Of a DNA stretch of 64,000 nt, positions 41,182-49,042 are shown piece after piece (position 1 is the first letter of the stretch; the number at the start of each line of letters is the position of its first letter). Location of the stretch: positions 3,224,001-3,288,000 of the forward strand of contig NZ_JAUSXB010000001.1 of the NCBI RefSeq assembly GCF_030823375.1, read 5' to 3'. The notes beneath the pieces were generated by a model that worked only from the letters and a program-made list of their open reading frames with translations, searched no databases and was not told the DNA's origin. Source of the DNA: Pseudarthrobacter siccitolerans (GTDB lineage: Bacteria; Actinomycetota; Actinomycetes; Actinomycetales; Micrococcaceae). The translations under genes were made by a program, and so were the position numbers.

Positions 41182-42672
41182 GTGAAGCTTGAAGCAGATG
41201 TTCTGGCCGCCTACCCGGCCGAGGTCCGGATTCCCGCCGAACTGGTGGCCAGCACCCTGGCCGCCTCGAACGCGGAGACCCCGCGCGTGCTGGTAGTTCT
41301 CGACGACGACCCCACCGGAACGCAGTCCGTGGCAGACCTGCCCGTGCTCACGCGCTGGGACGTTGAGGACTTCATCTGGGCCTTCGGCCAGTCCAAGCCG
41401 GCCGTGTACGTCCTCACCAACACCCGCAGCCTGGACCCGGCCGAAGCCGCCGCCCGCAACGAGGAAGTGGTCCGCAACGCCCTCGCCGCCGCCGGCTCGC
41501 CTGACGTGCTGCGGCTCGGCTTCGTGAGCCGCAGCGATTCGACCCTGCGCGGGCACTACCCGCTGGAGCCGGACGTCATTGCCGCCACCGTCGCCCACGT
41601 CAGTGGAGAAAAGACCGACGGCGTGGTGCTGGTTCCGGCCTTCCCCGACGCCGGGCGGGTCACCATCGGCGGCGTCCACTCCATGCGCGGCACCGGCGAG
41701 GCAGCCGGCACCCTCACCCCGGTGTCCGAAACCGAGTTCGCCAAGGACGCCACCTTCGGGTTCGCCACTTCCGTGATGGCCGACTACGTCGAAGAGAAGT
41801 CCCAGGGACGCTTCGCCGCTGACTCGGTCATCGTCCTGGACCTCAACACCATCCGTGCCGGCGCCTCAGCCGAAAACCCCGCCGACGGGGCACAGATCAG
41901 CGCCAACGCCATCGCCGACGCCATCGAAGCCGCCACGGACTCCACCCCCATCGTGGCCGACATCGTCACCGAAAACGACCTCCGCGCCCTGTCCCTGGGC
42001 TTGGAAGAAGCCGAACGCCGCGGCAAGAAACTCCTCTACCGCGTGGGACCGCCGTTCGGTCGTGCACGGATCGGCCAGGAAATCCGCACCGAACTCAGCG
42101 GCGCTGAAGCCTACGCCGGCAACACGCCGTCCGAGGCCGGCGGCCTCATCGTCGTCGGGTCCCACGTTGGCGTCACCACCCGCCAGCTCAAGGCCCTGAC
42201 CGAACAGCACTCCGCCGCCCGGATTGTGGAGATCGACGTCGAAAAACTGCTCGGCGCAGACGCTGACGCCCACCTGGACCAGACCGTGGACACCGTCGTC
42301 GAAGCCCTCCACAGCGGCGACGTCATCGTCCACACCAGCCGCCTGCTCATCAAGACCGACGACCCCGCCGAAAGCCTGCGGATCGCCCGCACCGTCTCCG
42401 CCGCGGTCGTCGCCGTAGTGAACCGGACGCTCAAGACCTTCCCGCCCCGCTTCGTCATCGCCAAGGGCGGCATCACCTCCTCCGACGTTGCCGCGCACGG
42501 CCTGGAAATCCGCCACGCGATCGTCCGCGGCCCCATGCTTCCCGGCATCGTCTCCCTCTGGGAACCGGTGGACGGCCCCGCCAAAGGCATCCCCTACATC
42601 GTCTTCGCCGGCAACGTAGGCGACGACCAGTCCCTCGCCGACGTCACCCGCAAACTCAGCAACACCTTCTAG
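41182..42672 (+). CDS. Four-carbon acid sugar kinase family protein (DUF1537)
   Basis: A 496-residue kinase of the OtnK/DtnK family that phosphorylates tetronates or related acid sugars. The N-terminal domain opens with VLVVLDDDPTGTQSVADLPVLT and contains SRSDSTLRGHYPLE; the C-terminal nucleotide-binding domain ends FVIAKGGITSSDVA and VFAGNVGD. A GTG at 41182 is the start, with GGAG upstream and just behind the operator; the long upstream open frame is antisense to the regulator. It is the first gene of an operon with a threonate-type dehydrogenase, GntP permease and class II aldolase. Confidence 0.9.
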   Translation: MKLEADVLAAYPAEVRIPAELVASTLAASNAETPRVLVVLDDDPTGTQSVADLPVLTRWDVEDFIWAFGQSKPAVYVLTNTRSLDPAEAAARNEEVVRNALAAAGSPDVLRLGFVSRSDSTLRGHYPLEPDVIAATVAHVSGEKTDGVVLVPAFPDAGRVTIGGVHSMRGTGEAAGTLTPVSETEFAKDATFGFATSVMADYVEEKSQGRFAADSVIVLDLNTIRAGASAENPADGAQISANAIADAIEAATDSTPIVADIVTENDLRALSLGLEEAERRGKKLLYRVGPPFGRARIGQEIRTELSGAEAYAGNTPSEAGGLIVVGSHVGVTTRQLKALTEQHSAARIVEIDVEKLLGADADAHLDQTVDTVVEALHSGDVIVHTSRLLIKTDDPAESLRIARTVSAAVVAVVNRTLKTFPPRFVIAKGGITSSDVAAHGLEIRHAIVRGPMLPGIVSLWEPVDGPAKGIPYIVFAGNVGDDQSLADVTRKLSNTF

Positions 42673-42723
42673 TCCCACCCTCCACTAATCGTAATTCCCC
42701 GCCAAAATTCAATGGAGAACACC

Positions 42724-43623
42724 ATGACCAGCAATTACACCGTCACCGTCCTGGGCCTTGGCGCCATGGGCCTGCCCATGGCCACCCGCCTCGCGTCCCA
42801 GCTGACGGTCCACGGCTTCGACATCGCCGAGCCCCGCCTCAAGCTCGCCGAAGAAGCCGGCATCGCCACCTTCACTACCGCCCGGGAAGCCGCGAAGGGC
42901 GCCGACGCCGTGCTGCTGGCAGTCCGCAACGGCGAGCAGCTTAACGACGTCCTCTTCGGCGAGAACGGTGTGGCCTCGGTGCTTGAGCGCGGCGCCGTCG
43001 TTATCCTCGGCAGCACGGTGGGCACCGAGGCCATCCCGGCCACCGTGGCCAAGCTCGCCGAATACGGCGTGGAGCTCGTTGATGCCCCACTGTCCGGCGG
43101 CCCCAAGCGCGCCGGCGAAGGCGACCTGCTGATCGTCGTCGGTGCTTCCCCCGAGGCCCGCGAAAAGGCAACTCCCGCCCTGGAACTCCTGGCCTCCACC
43201 CTGACCGTTGTGGGCGATAAGCCCGGCGACGGCCAGGCCCTCAAGACCGTCAACCAGCTCCTCTGCGGCGTCCACATCGCTGCCGCTGCCGAAGCCTTGG
43301 CCCTCGCCGACGCACTCGGGCTGGACCAGGCCAAGACCCTGGCCGCCCTCGAAGCCGGCGCCGCCGGATCGTTTATGCTCTCCAACCGCGGCCCGCGCAT
43401 CCTCGAGGCCTACAACGAGGAAGGTGCCGAGGTGCTGTCCCGCCTGGACATCTTCGTCAAGGACATGGGCATCGTGGGCAAGGCCACCCGCGCCGCCGGC
43501 CTGGCAGCCCCGGTTGCCGCCGCCGCCGAGCAGCTCTACCTCCTTGGCCAGGCCCAGGGCCTTGCCGCCGCCGATGACTCCGCGGTCATCAAGGTGGTTG
43601 CCCCCACCAAGCGCAATAACTAG
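42724..43623 (+). CDS. 3-hydroxyacid dehydrogenase family (L-threonate dehydrogenase-like)
   Basis: A 299-residue beta-hydroxyacid dehydrogenase resembling LtnD/YgbJ. The NAD loop is VLGLGAMGLPMATRLA, the substrate-binding DAPLSGGPKRAGEGDL follows, and the catalytic lysine is in LKTVNQLLCG. The ATG at 42724 has GGAG before it; the ATG at 42712 is less well placed. Expected reaction: oxidation of a sugar acid at C2 or C3 using NAD+, giving the oxo-acid for the kinase encoded upstream. Confidence 0.9.
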   Translation: MTSNYTVTVLGLGAMGLPMATRLASQLTVHGFDIAEPRLKLAEEAGIATFTTAREAAKGADAVLLAVRNGEQLNDVLFGENGVASVLERGAVVILGSTVGTEAIPATVAKLAEYGVELVDAPLSGGPKRAGEGDLLIVVGASPEAREKATPALELLASTLTVVGDKPGDGQALKTVNQLLCGVHIAAAAEALALADALGLDQAKTLAALEAGAAGSFMLSNRGPRILEAYNEEGAEVLSRLDIFVKDMGIVGKATRAAGLAAPVAAAAEQLYLLGQAQGLAAADDSAVIKVVAPTKRNN

Positions 43624-43788
43624 CAAGCCGACTCCCCTTAAAAGAAGTACGACGACGGCGGTCCCCCCTCCGCCGTCGCCGTACCTCCCAGCAGTTCCCC
43701 AGCAGTCCCCAGCGTTCCCCCAAACAAATAACCAGCGCCTGATCGCCCGTCTTCTCGAAAGACTGGCTCGTCAAAGGAGACACCTGTT

Positions 43789-45255
43789 ATGAACCACCTT
43801 ATGAGCCCGCTCATAGTGCGGGCGGCTGATGCCCCGGCCATCAAACCCGCAGTGGAGCTCGGCACCCCGCTGCTGCTGACCATCGCAGCCGTCGGCATCG
43901 CCGTCCTGCTGGTGATGATCATCCGCTTCAAAATCCAGGCTTTCGTTGCCCTGCTCACAGTCAGCATTTTGGTTGCTGTCGCCGCGCAGATCCCGCTCAA
44001 GGACGTCTTCACCGTTGTGGCCAACGGCGTGGGCAGCACCATGGGTAAGGTGGCGCTGCTGATCGCACTCGGCGCCGTCCTGGGCCGCATGATCGAAGTA
44101 TCCGGCGGCGTCCAGTCGCTCGCCGCCCACTTCACCGAGAAGCTCGGTGCCAAGCGCGTGGCCGTGGCCCTCACCGCCGTCGGCTTCCTGGTGGCCATCC
44201 CCGTATTCTTCGAGGTGGGCGTCATCGTCCTGGTGCCCATCGTCTACGCCTTCGCCAAGATCGCCAGGGTCCACCCGGTCAAGTTCGGCCTGCCCATGGC
44301 CGGCATCATGCTCTCCATCCACGTGGCAGTCCCGCCGCACCCGGGCATCGTGGCCGGCGCCGGCGTCTTCGGCGCGGACATCGGGCTCATCACGCTCATC
44401 TCCCTGGCCATCTGCGTTCCCCTCGGTTTCCTGTCCTACTGGGTGGCCAGCATCATGAACCGTAAGGACTACGAGCTCCTCCCCGGCGTGAAGGCCCAGG
44501 TTGAAGAATTCGGCTCCGACTCGCTGGTGAAGGTGGGCCACGACGGCCCCGGCGCCGCCGCCATCGCCCCGCCGCGTCCCGGCCTGATCATCTTCCTCAT
44601 CGCCGCCCCCATCGTGCAGATCCTGCTCGGCACCCTGGGCACGCTCACCCTCCCCAAGGACAACCCCTGGTACGGCCTGGCCGCGTTCGTCGGCAACCCG
44701 TTCTTCGCACTGCTGGTCGCCGTCGCGCTGTCCTTCTTCCTGCTGGCCGTGCGCCGGAACTGGTCGCTGAAGGAAACCGGTGAAATCTTCGAGGGCGCAC
44801 TGCCTCCCATCGCCTCCATCCTGATGGTGGTTGCCGCCGGCGGCGTGTTCGGCGAAGTCCTGCGCACCTCAGGCATCGGGGCCGCCCTGTCCCAGACCCT
44901 GGACCACCTGGGCCTGCCTATCATCGCCCTGGGCTTCGTGATCTCCCTGGCCCTGCGTGCAGCGCAGGGTTCGGCCACCGTTGCCATCGTCACCACCACC
45001 GGCCTGCTCACCTCCGCCGTCGCCGAAGGCGGCTACACCCCCGCCCAGATCGCAGTGATCGTCATCGCGATCGGTTTCGGTGCGCTCGGCCTGTCCCACG
45101 TCACCGACGCCGGGTTCTGGACCGTGATCCGCTACTACGGCCTCACCGTTTCGGACGGCCTGAAGACCTGGACGGTCCTCACCACCATCCTCGGACTGGC
45201 CGGCTTCGCCCTGACCTTCGTGGCCTGGATCCTGGTGGGAGGCCTGGGCGTCTGA
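43789..45255 (+). CDS. GntP-family sugar-acid permease
   Basis: A 488-residue permease of the GntP (gluconate:H+ symporter) family with about 12-14 helices. Recognisable blocks are IALGAVLGRMIEVSGGVQSLA, IPVFFEVGVIVLVPIVYA, HPGIVAGAGVFGADIG and the C-terminal AAQGSATVAIVTT with GFGALGLSHVTDAGFW. It is the import component of the acid-sugar operon and is translationally coupled to the aldolase gene (TGATG overlap). An AAAGGAG ribosome site precedes the ATG. Confidence 0.93.
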   Translation: MNHLMSPLIVRAADAPAIKPAVELGTPLLLTIAAVGIAVLLVMIIRFKIQAFVALLTVSILVAVAAQIPLKDVFTVVANGVGSTMGKVALLIALGAVLGRMIEVSGGVQSLAAHFTEKLGAKRVAVALTAVGFLVAIPVFFEVGVIVLVPIVYAFAKIARVHPVKFGLPMAGIMLSIHVAVPPHPGIVAGAGVFGADIGLITLISLAICVPLGFLSYWVASIMNRKDYELLPGVKAQVEEFGSDSLVKVGHDGPGAAAIAPPRPGLIIFLIAAPIVQILLGTLGTLTLPKDNPWYGLAAFVGNPFFALLVAVALSFFLLAVRRNWSLKETGEIFEGALPPIASILMVVAAGGVFGEVLRTSGIGAALSQTLDHLGLPIIALGFVISLALRAAQGSATVAIVTTTGLLTSAVAEGGYTPAQIAVIVIAIGFGALGLSHVTDAGFWTVIRYYGLTVSDGLKTWTVLTTILGLAGFALTFVAWILVGGLGV

Positions 45256-46106
45256 TGCGCACCCGACTCGACCACCTGGTCACTTCCGCCCTCCAGCACG
45301 GCTCCGCCGTCCCGGCCTTCACCTGCTACGACTTCACCACGGCGCTGGCCGTGGTGGCCGCTGCAGAGGAAGCCGGCCGGGGCGTCATCCTGCTGGTCGC
45401 GCCCAAGACGGCGGCCACGTCCAACGGCCTGCGCCTCATCGGAGCCCTCCGGGGCCTCGCCGACGCCGCAGCCGTGCCGGTCGCGGTGCAGCTTGACCAC
45501 GCAACTGACCTGAAAGTGATGGCCGACGCCGTCACAGCGGGGGCGGATTCCGTCCTCGCCGACGGTTCGTCCCTTCCGTACGAGGACAACATTGCCTTGG
45601 TCCAGGCGGCCCGTGCGCTGCTGGGACCGGACGTGGTGCTGGAAGCCGAGCTGGGCGGCCTGGCCGGAGACGAGGACCGGGCATTTTGCGCGGACCAGTC
45701 CGGCGTGTCAGTGGCCGGCCTGACGGATTCGGCGCAGGTGGAGGACTTCGTGTCCCGGACCGGCGCGGAACTTCTGGCGGTCGCCGTCGGAAATGTCCAC
45801 GGCAAGTACAAGGGGGAGCCGCAGCTGCGCTGGGACGTCCTGCAGGACATCGCCGTGCGGACCCACCTTCCGCTGGTGCTCCACGGCGCCTCCGGCATTC
45901 CTGCCGAAGAGCTGGTGAAGGCGGCGTCCATGAACGTCGGCAAGGTCAACTTCAACACGGAGCTCCGCACCGGCGTCCTGGCCACCCTGCAGGAGCAGCT
46001 GCCGGCCCACCGGTCCGACGGCGAAAACCTCCAGGGGCTCCTGGGCCACTGGAACCAGGCCGCAGGCAGCTTCGCAAGCACCACCCTGGCGACGCTCACC
46101 CGCTGA
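45255..46106 (+). CDS. Class II ketose-bisphosphate aldolase-like protein
   Basis: A 283-residue TIM-barrel zinc aldolase of the FbaA/GatY family. Zinc and substrate residues appear as QLDHATDL, ADGSSLPYEDNI, EAELGGLAGDED, VGNVHGKYKGEP, LVLHGASGI and VGKVNFNTELR. It is the last gene of the acid-sugar operon and takes the place normally held by the AraD-type OtnC decarboxylase and the OtnI isomerase. Which phosphorylated acid it cleaves is unknown; a retro-aldol split giving DHAP is the likeliest outcome. Confidence 0.88.
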   Translation: MRTRLDHLVTSALQHGSAVPAFTCYDFTTALAVVAAAEEAGRGVILLVAPKTAATSNGLRLIGALRGLADAAAVPVAVQLDHATDLKVMADAVTAGADSVLADGSSLPYEDNIALVQAARALLGPDVVLEAELGGLAGDEDRAFCADQSGVSVAGLTDSAQVEDFVSRTGAELLAVAVGNVHGKYKGEPQLRWDVLQDIAVRTHLPLVLHGASGIPAEELVKAASMNVGKVNFNTELRTGVLATLQEQLPAHRSDGENLQGLLGHWNQAAGSFASTTLATLTR

Positions 46107-46141
46107 CGCTCACTCCCGAAGGGGGAGGCTAGGATCAAGCA

Positions 46142-46549
46142 ATGATCCTGGCCTCCCTCTTTTTTGCCTTCCTGGCAGCCGCGCTGCACGTCTACATCTT
46201 CACCATGGAGTCAGTCACCTGGACCAGGCCGGCAACCTGGAAGCGTTTCGGTGTGGGTTCCCAGGCCGACGCCGAAACCACCAGGCCGCTCGCGTACAAC
46301 CAGGGCTTCTACAATCTGTTCCTGGCCGTCGGGGCCCTCATCGGCGTTGGCTGCGTGGCACTGGGACGTGACGGATCAGCCCCGTTTGTGGCGGGCTGGA
46401 CCCTGGTCTTCAGCTGCTGTGGATCCATGCTGCTGGCCGCCGCAGTCCTGGCCGTAACCGGCAGGAAGTACCTCCGTGCTGCCGCCACTCAAGGCACCAC
46501 GCCGCTGCTCGCCGTCGTACTGGGCATTTTGGCCCTCCTCATGTCCTGA
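46142..46549 (+). CDS. DUF1304 membrane protein
   Basis: A 135-residue four-helix membrane protein. Family marks are HVYIFTMESVTWTRPATWKRF near the start and YNQGFYNLFLAVGAL in the second helix. DUF1304 function is not established. It lies 35 bases after the aldolase gene but is probably an independent gene. Confidence 0.85.
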   Translation: MILASLFFAFLAAALHVYIFTMESVTWTRPATWKRFGVGSQADAETTRPLAYNQGFYNLFLAVGALIGVGCVALGRDGSAPFVAGWTLVFSCCGSMLLAAAVLAVTGRKYLRAAATQGTTPLLAVVLGILALLMS

Positions 46550-46639
46550 CGCCGCACAGCCCCCTCCTTAATCCCGAACCGCGGCAGGAGGGGGTGCCGG
46601 GGCATTGCCAGCAGGGTGAAGTAGTGCCAGTGTCGAACC

Positions 46640-46993
46640 ATGACCGAGAACATGATGTCCACCGAGGATAAGTTCACCGCCGACGTCACGCTGAGGCGCA
46701 ATGACGCGCAGCACCGGTACGAGCTGCTGGTGGGCGGCAAACTGGCCGTCCAGTCCTTCTACCGGGACCTGCCCGGCCATATCGACTTCAGCCACACCCA
46801 AACGTCGCCGGACTTTGAAGGCCAGGGCCTGGGCAAGGTCCTCGCCCACTTTGCGCTGGATGATGTGGTGGCAGCAGGCAAACGGATCATCCCGCACTGC
46901 CCCTTCATCTCGGCCTACCTGCGCAAGCACGAGAGCTATGAGCAGTGTGTCGACTGGCCGGAAAGGCCGGCCAGCACCGGTTTAGGAGCTTGA
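46640..46993 (+). CDS. Small GNAT-family N-acetyltransferase (YjdJ-like)
   Basis: A 117-residue protein of the compact GNAT group. The acetyl-CoA loop is DFEGQGLGKVLAHFAL, followed by IIPHCPFISAYLRKHESY, a block shared by YjdJ-like proteins. In-frame ATGs at 46652 and 46655 are alternative starts. The acetyl acceptor is unknown. Confidence 0.87.
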   Translation: MTENMMSTEDKFTADVTLRRNDAQHRYELLVGGKLAVQSFYRDLPGHIDFSHTQTSPDFEGQGLGKVLAHFALDDVVAAGKRIIPHCPFISAYLRKHESYEQCVDWPERPASTGLGA

Positions 46994-47169
46994 TCCGGGG
47001 CCGGTTAGCTGCTTCCTTCTTTCCTCGATTCCTGATCGGACCGGGGCTGCGCGTTAGGGTGCAGCCGCATCGGGTAATTCCTTCTCAGCGCGGTCTTGCA
47101 GAAGGCGCGGGCATCGTGAATGCGCACGCTTTTCTGGAGTGCTGCGCACACACCGGGAAGGAATCCGGG

Positions 47170-48129
47170 ATGAACCATCTGGAACAACTGTTTGACGTCG
47201 CTGTTATCGGCGGCGGCCCCGCAGGGCTGAGTGCGGGGGTTGCCCTGGCCAGGGCATTGCGCCCGGTCCTGGTGGTTGACGCAGGCGGGCAGCGGAACCT
47301 CCGGGCGGAGGGGGTGCATGGTTTCCTGACGCGGGAGGGAATGAGTCCCAAGGAGTTCCTTGCCGCGGGACGCGCAGAATTGGAGCGCTATGGCGGGACG
47401 GCGGCGGCCGGCCGTGTGGCGTCCGCCCGCCGTGAGGGAGGGAACTTTGTCCTCTCGCTCGAGGACGGCTCCACGTGTTCTGCCCGCCGGCTGCTGATCA
47501 CGTCGGGGACCGAGGATGAGCTTCCGGACCTGCCCGGCCTGCGCGAGCGATGGGGCCGGGACGTCCTGTATTGCCCCTACTGCCACGGATGGGAGATCCG
47601 GAACCGAAAAGTGGGGATACTGGCTTCGGATTCCCACGCCGTGCTCCAGGCCCTGACCTTCCGGCAGTGGAGCCACGATGTGACCCTCCTGCTCAACAGT
47701 GAACTGACGCTCAGCCCGGGTCAAAGAGAACAGTTGGAGGCCCGGTCCGTGAAGGTGGCCGATGGCAGCGTGTGCGGGCTGGTGGTTCAGGAAGACACGC
47801 TCCGGGCGGTCACGCTCCACGACGGTTCTGCTGTACCGCTGGAAGTGCTGGTAGTGAGCCCCGCCACTGTGAGCAGGGCGAACATGCTAGAGACCCTCGG
47901 GCTGGAACCGGACGGCCTTGAGGAGGGGCCGGGCACCCGCCTGGAAACTGACGAATCGGGGTTGACCGCTTGCCCTGGAGTGTGGGCCGCGGGGAATGCC
48001 ACGGATGTTTCAGCCCAGGTGGTGACGGCGGCGGCCGCCGGGCTGAAAGCCGCCGAAGCCATCAATGCGGACCTGGTGCTGGAAGATACCCGGCTGGCGG
48101 TGGAGGCTGCCAGGGTTCCCGCACGTTAG
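47170..48129 (+). CDS. Thioredoxin-reductase-like FAD-dependent oxidoreductase
   Basis: A 319-residue flavoprotein. FAD binding is by VIGGGPAGLSAGVALAR, and the redox site region reads YCPYCHGWE, i.e. a CxxC pair in the thioredoxin-reductase position. The NADPH domain follows and the final FAD motif is WAAGNATDVSAQVVTAAAAG. The ATG at 47170 follows GGAAGGA; the longer frame overlaps the GNAT gene and is unlike the family. Relatives are often linked to sulfur or nitroreductive detoxification; no specific partner is nearby. Confidence 0.87.
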   Translation: MNHLEQLFDVAVIGGGPAGLSAGVALARALRPVLVVDAGGQRNLRAEGVHGFLTREGMSPKEFLAAGRAELERYGGTAAAGRVASARREGGNFVLSLEDGSTCSARRLLITSGTEDELPDLPGLRERWGRDVLYCPYCHGWEIRNRKVGILASDSHAVLQALTFRQWSHDVTLLLNSELTLSPGQREQLEARSVKVADGSVCGLVVQEDTLRAVTLHDGSAVPLEVLVVSPATVSRANMLETLGLEPDGLEEGPGTRLETDESGLTACPGVWAAGNATDVSAQVVTAAAAGLKAAEAINADLVLEDTRLAVEAARVPAR

Positions 48130-48202
48130 CCGGGCCGGCCAGCCCGTGTATGGGGGGCTGGCCGCCTTGGCTGGCCACACGGACATACCGGCCAGGGGTG
48201 GG

Positions 48203-48544
48203 TCAGCTGGCCAGGGCGTGTGCCGTTGCCACAGGCACATCGATGGTGAAGCCGCAGGCGCAGCGGTAGGTTTCCACGCTGTCGGCTGACGGGCTGGTGC
48301 GTGAGGGACCGGCGGCGTGTGAGGAGCCGGCTCGGACGGGAATCACCATGGCGCCATCCACCCGCACCGGCTGGAAGAGCGGGGTCTCGTCCGGATCCAC
48401 GCGCTTCATCGGGGTCCGGCAATGCACTTTTGAACTCAGCGTTTCCAGCAATGCCATGTCTGCAGGACGGATCGAGCTCACGGGAGCTCCTGCTGCTGCC
48501 GTTCCCATGGGAGCCGGGAGCTGGTCTTCTGTAACGGTGGTCAT
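48203..48544 (-). CDS. Small hypothetical protein with cysteine pair
   Basis: A 113-residue protein of unknown function. It ends ETYRCACGFTIDVPVATAHALAS, where the CAC pair within a short strand could bind metal. The middle reads KRVDPDETPLFQPVRVDGAM. A palindromic AAGCATGCTT and a 14-bp segment shared with the GlsB promoter lie about 90-105 bases upstream. Confidence 0.5.
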   Translation of the reverse strand: MTTVTEDQLPAPMGTAAAGAPVSSIRPADMALLETLSSKVHCRTPMKRVDPDETPLFQPVRVDGAMVIPVRAGSSHAAGPSRTSPSADSVETYRCACGFTIDVPVATAHALAS

Positions 48545-48988
48545 GATGTTCGTCCTTGGGCTTCTTACGGTCCTGCCGGCGTTGGCAGGCCCGCCGCGAC
48601 TGCTTGCGGAGGTTCACTTACCCCATAAGCAAAGCATGCTTACTATCTCCAAACAAATCCGCGTGTTTCGCAGGTCACACCGACAGGGCCCGGATGAGGC
48701 CTAAAGAGCCCGGGAGCGCTTCCGCTGCCACTGGCGTGCGTGCCAGAACAGCAGCCCAATAATCCCGATGACCCCACTCAATGCCGCATGCGGGGCTGGC
48801 TGCCCGTACCCCAACCCTAGCCCTCGCTGCGCCGCCCCCCCTTTTGGCCCTCATGAGCCCGTAGCGGCGGAGTATTTTGCACGAGAAGGGCGTGGGCCGC
48901 CAGTCAATGACGCCGGCAGGAGGCGTAATGTAGCGAAATTCCGAGGCGCCGGATAAATACATCACGAAAGTTTGATTAAAAGGCTGAC
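48545..48988. other. Non-coding gap between two divergent genes
   Basis: This 444-base stretch holds no gene I would accept. It contains the AAGCATGCTT palindrome (48632-48641) of the minus-strand gene and a possible 37-residue minus-strand membrane peptide (TTG at 48814 to stop at 48701, core LSGVIGIIGLLFWHARQWQR) with only a weak ribosome site. The right end leads into the desA promoter. Confidence 0.4.
48635..48648. promoter_or_regulatory. Motif shared with the GlsB promoter
   Basis: CATGCTTACTATCT is identical to 32162-32175. Here it overlaps the palindrome AAGCATGCTT. In both places the motif lies about 90-105 bases before a minus-strand start codon, suggesting one shared regulator. Confidence 0.4.
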
Positions 48989-49007
48989 CTAAGTAAGGCT
49001 TACCTTT
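48989..49007. promoter_or_regulatory. Iron box (DtxR/IdeR-type operator) before desA
   Basis: CTAAGTAAGGCTTACCTTT matches the DtxR/IdeR consensus TWAGGTWAGSCTWACCTWA at about 15 of 19 positions and lies 36 bases before the GTG of desA. It predicts repression of the siderophore operon when iron is sufficient. Confidence 0.82.
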
Positions 49008-49042
49008 GCAAATCCCCTGAAACGCCGACCGAAGGACAACAA

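Noticed and set aside
48701..48814. Possible 37-residue minus-strand membrane peptide with a TTG start
   Set aside because: The helix-like core is suggestive, but the start and ribosome site are weak and no family is recognised.
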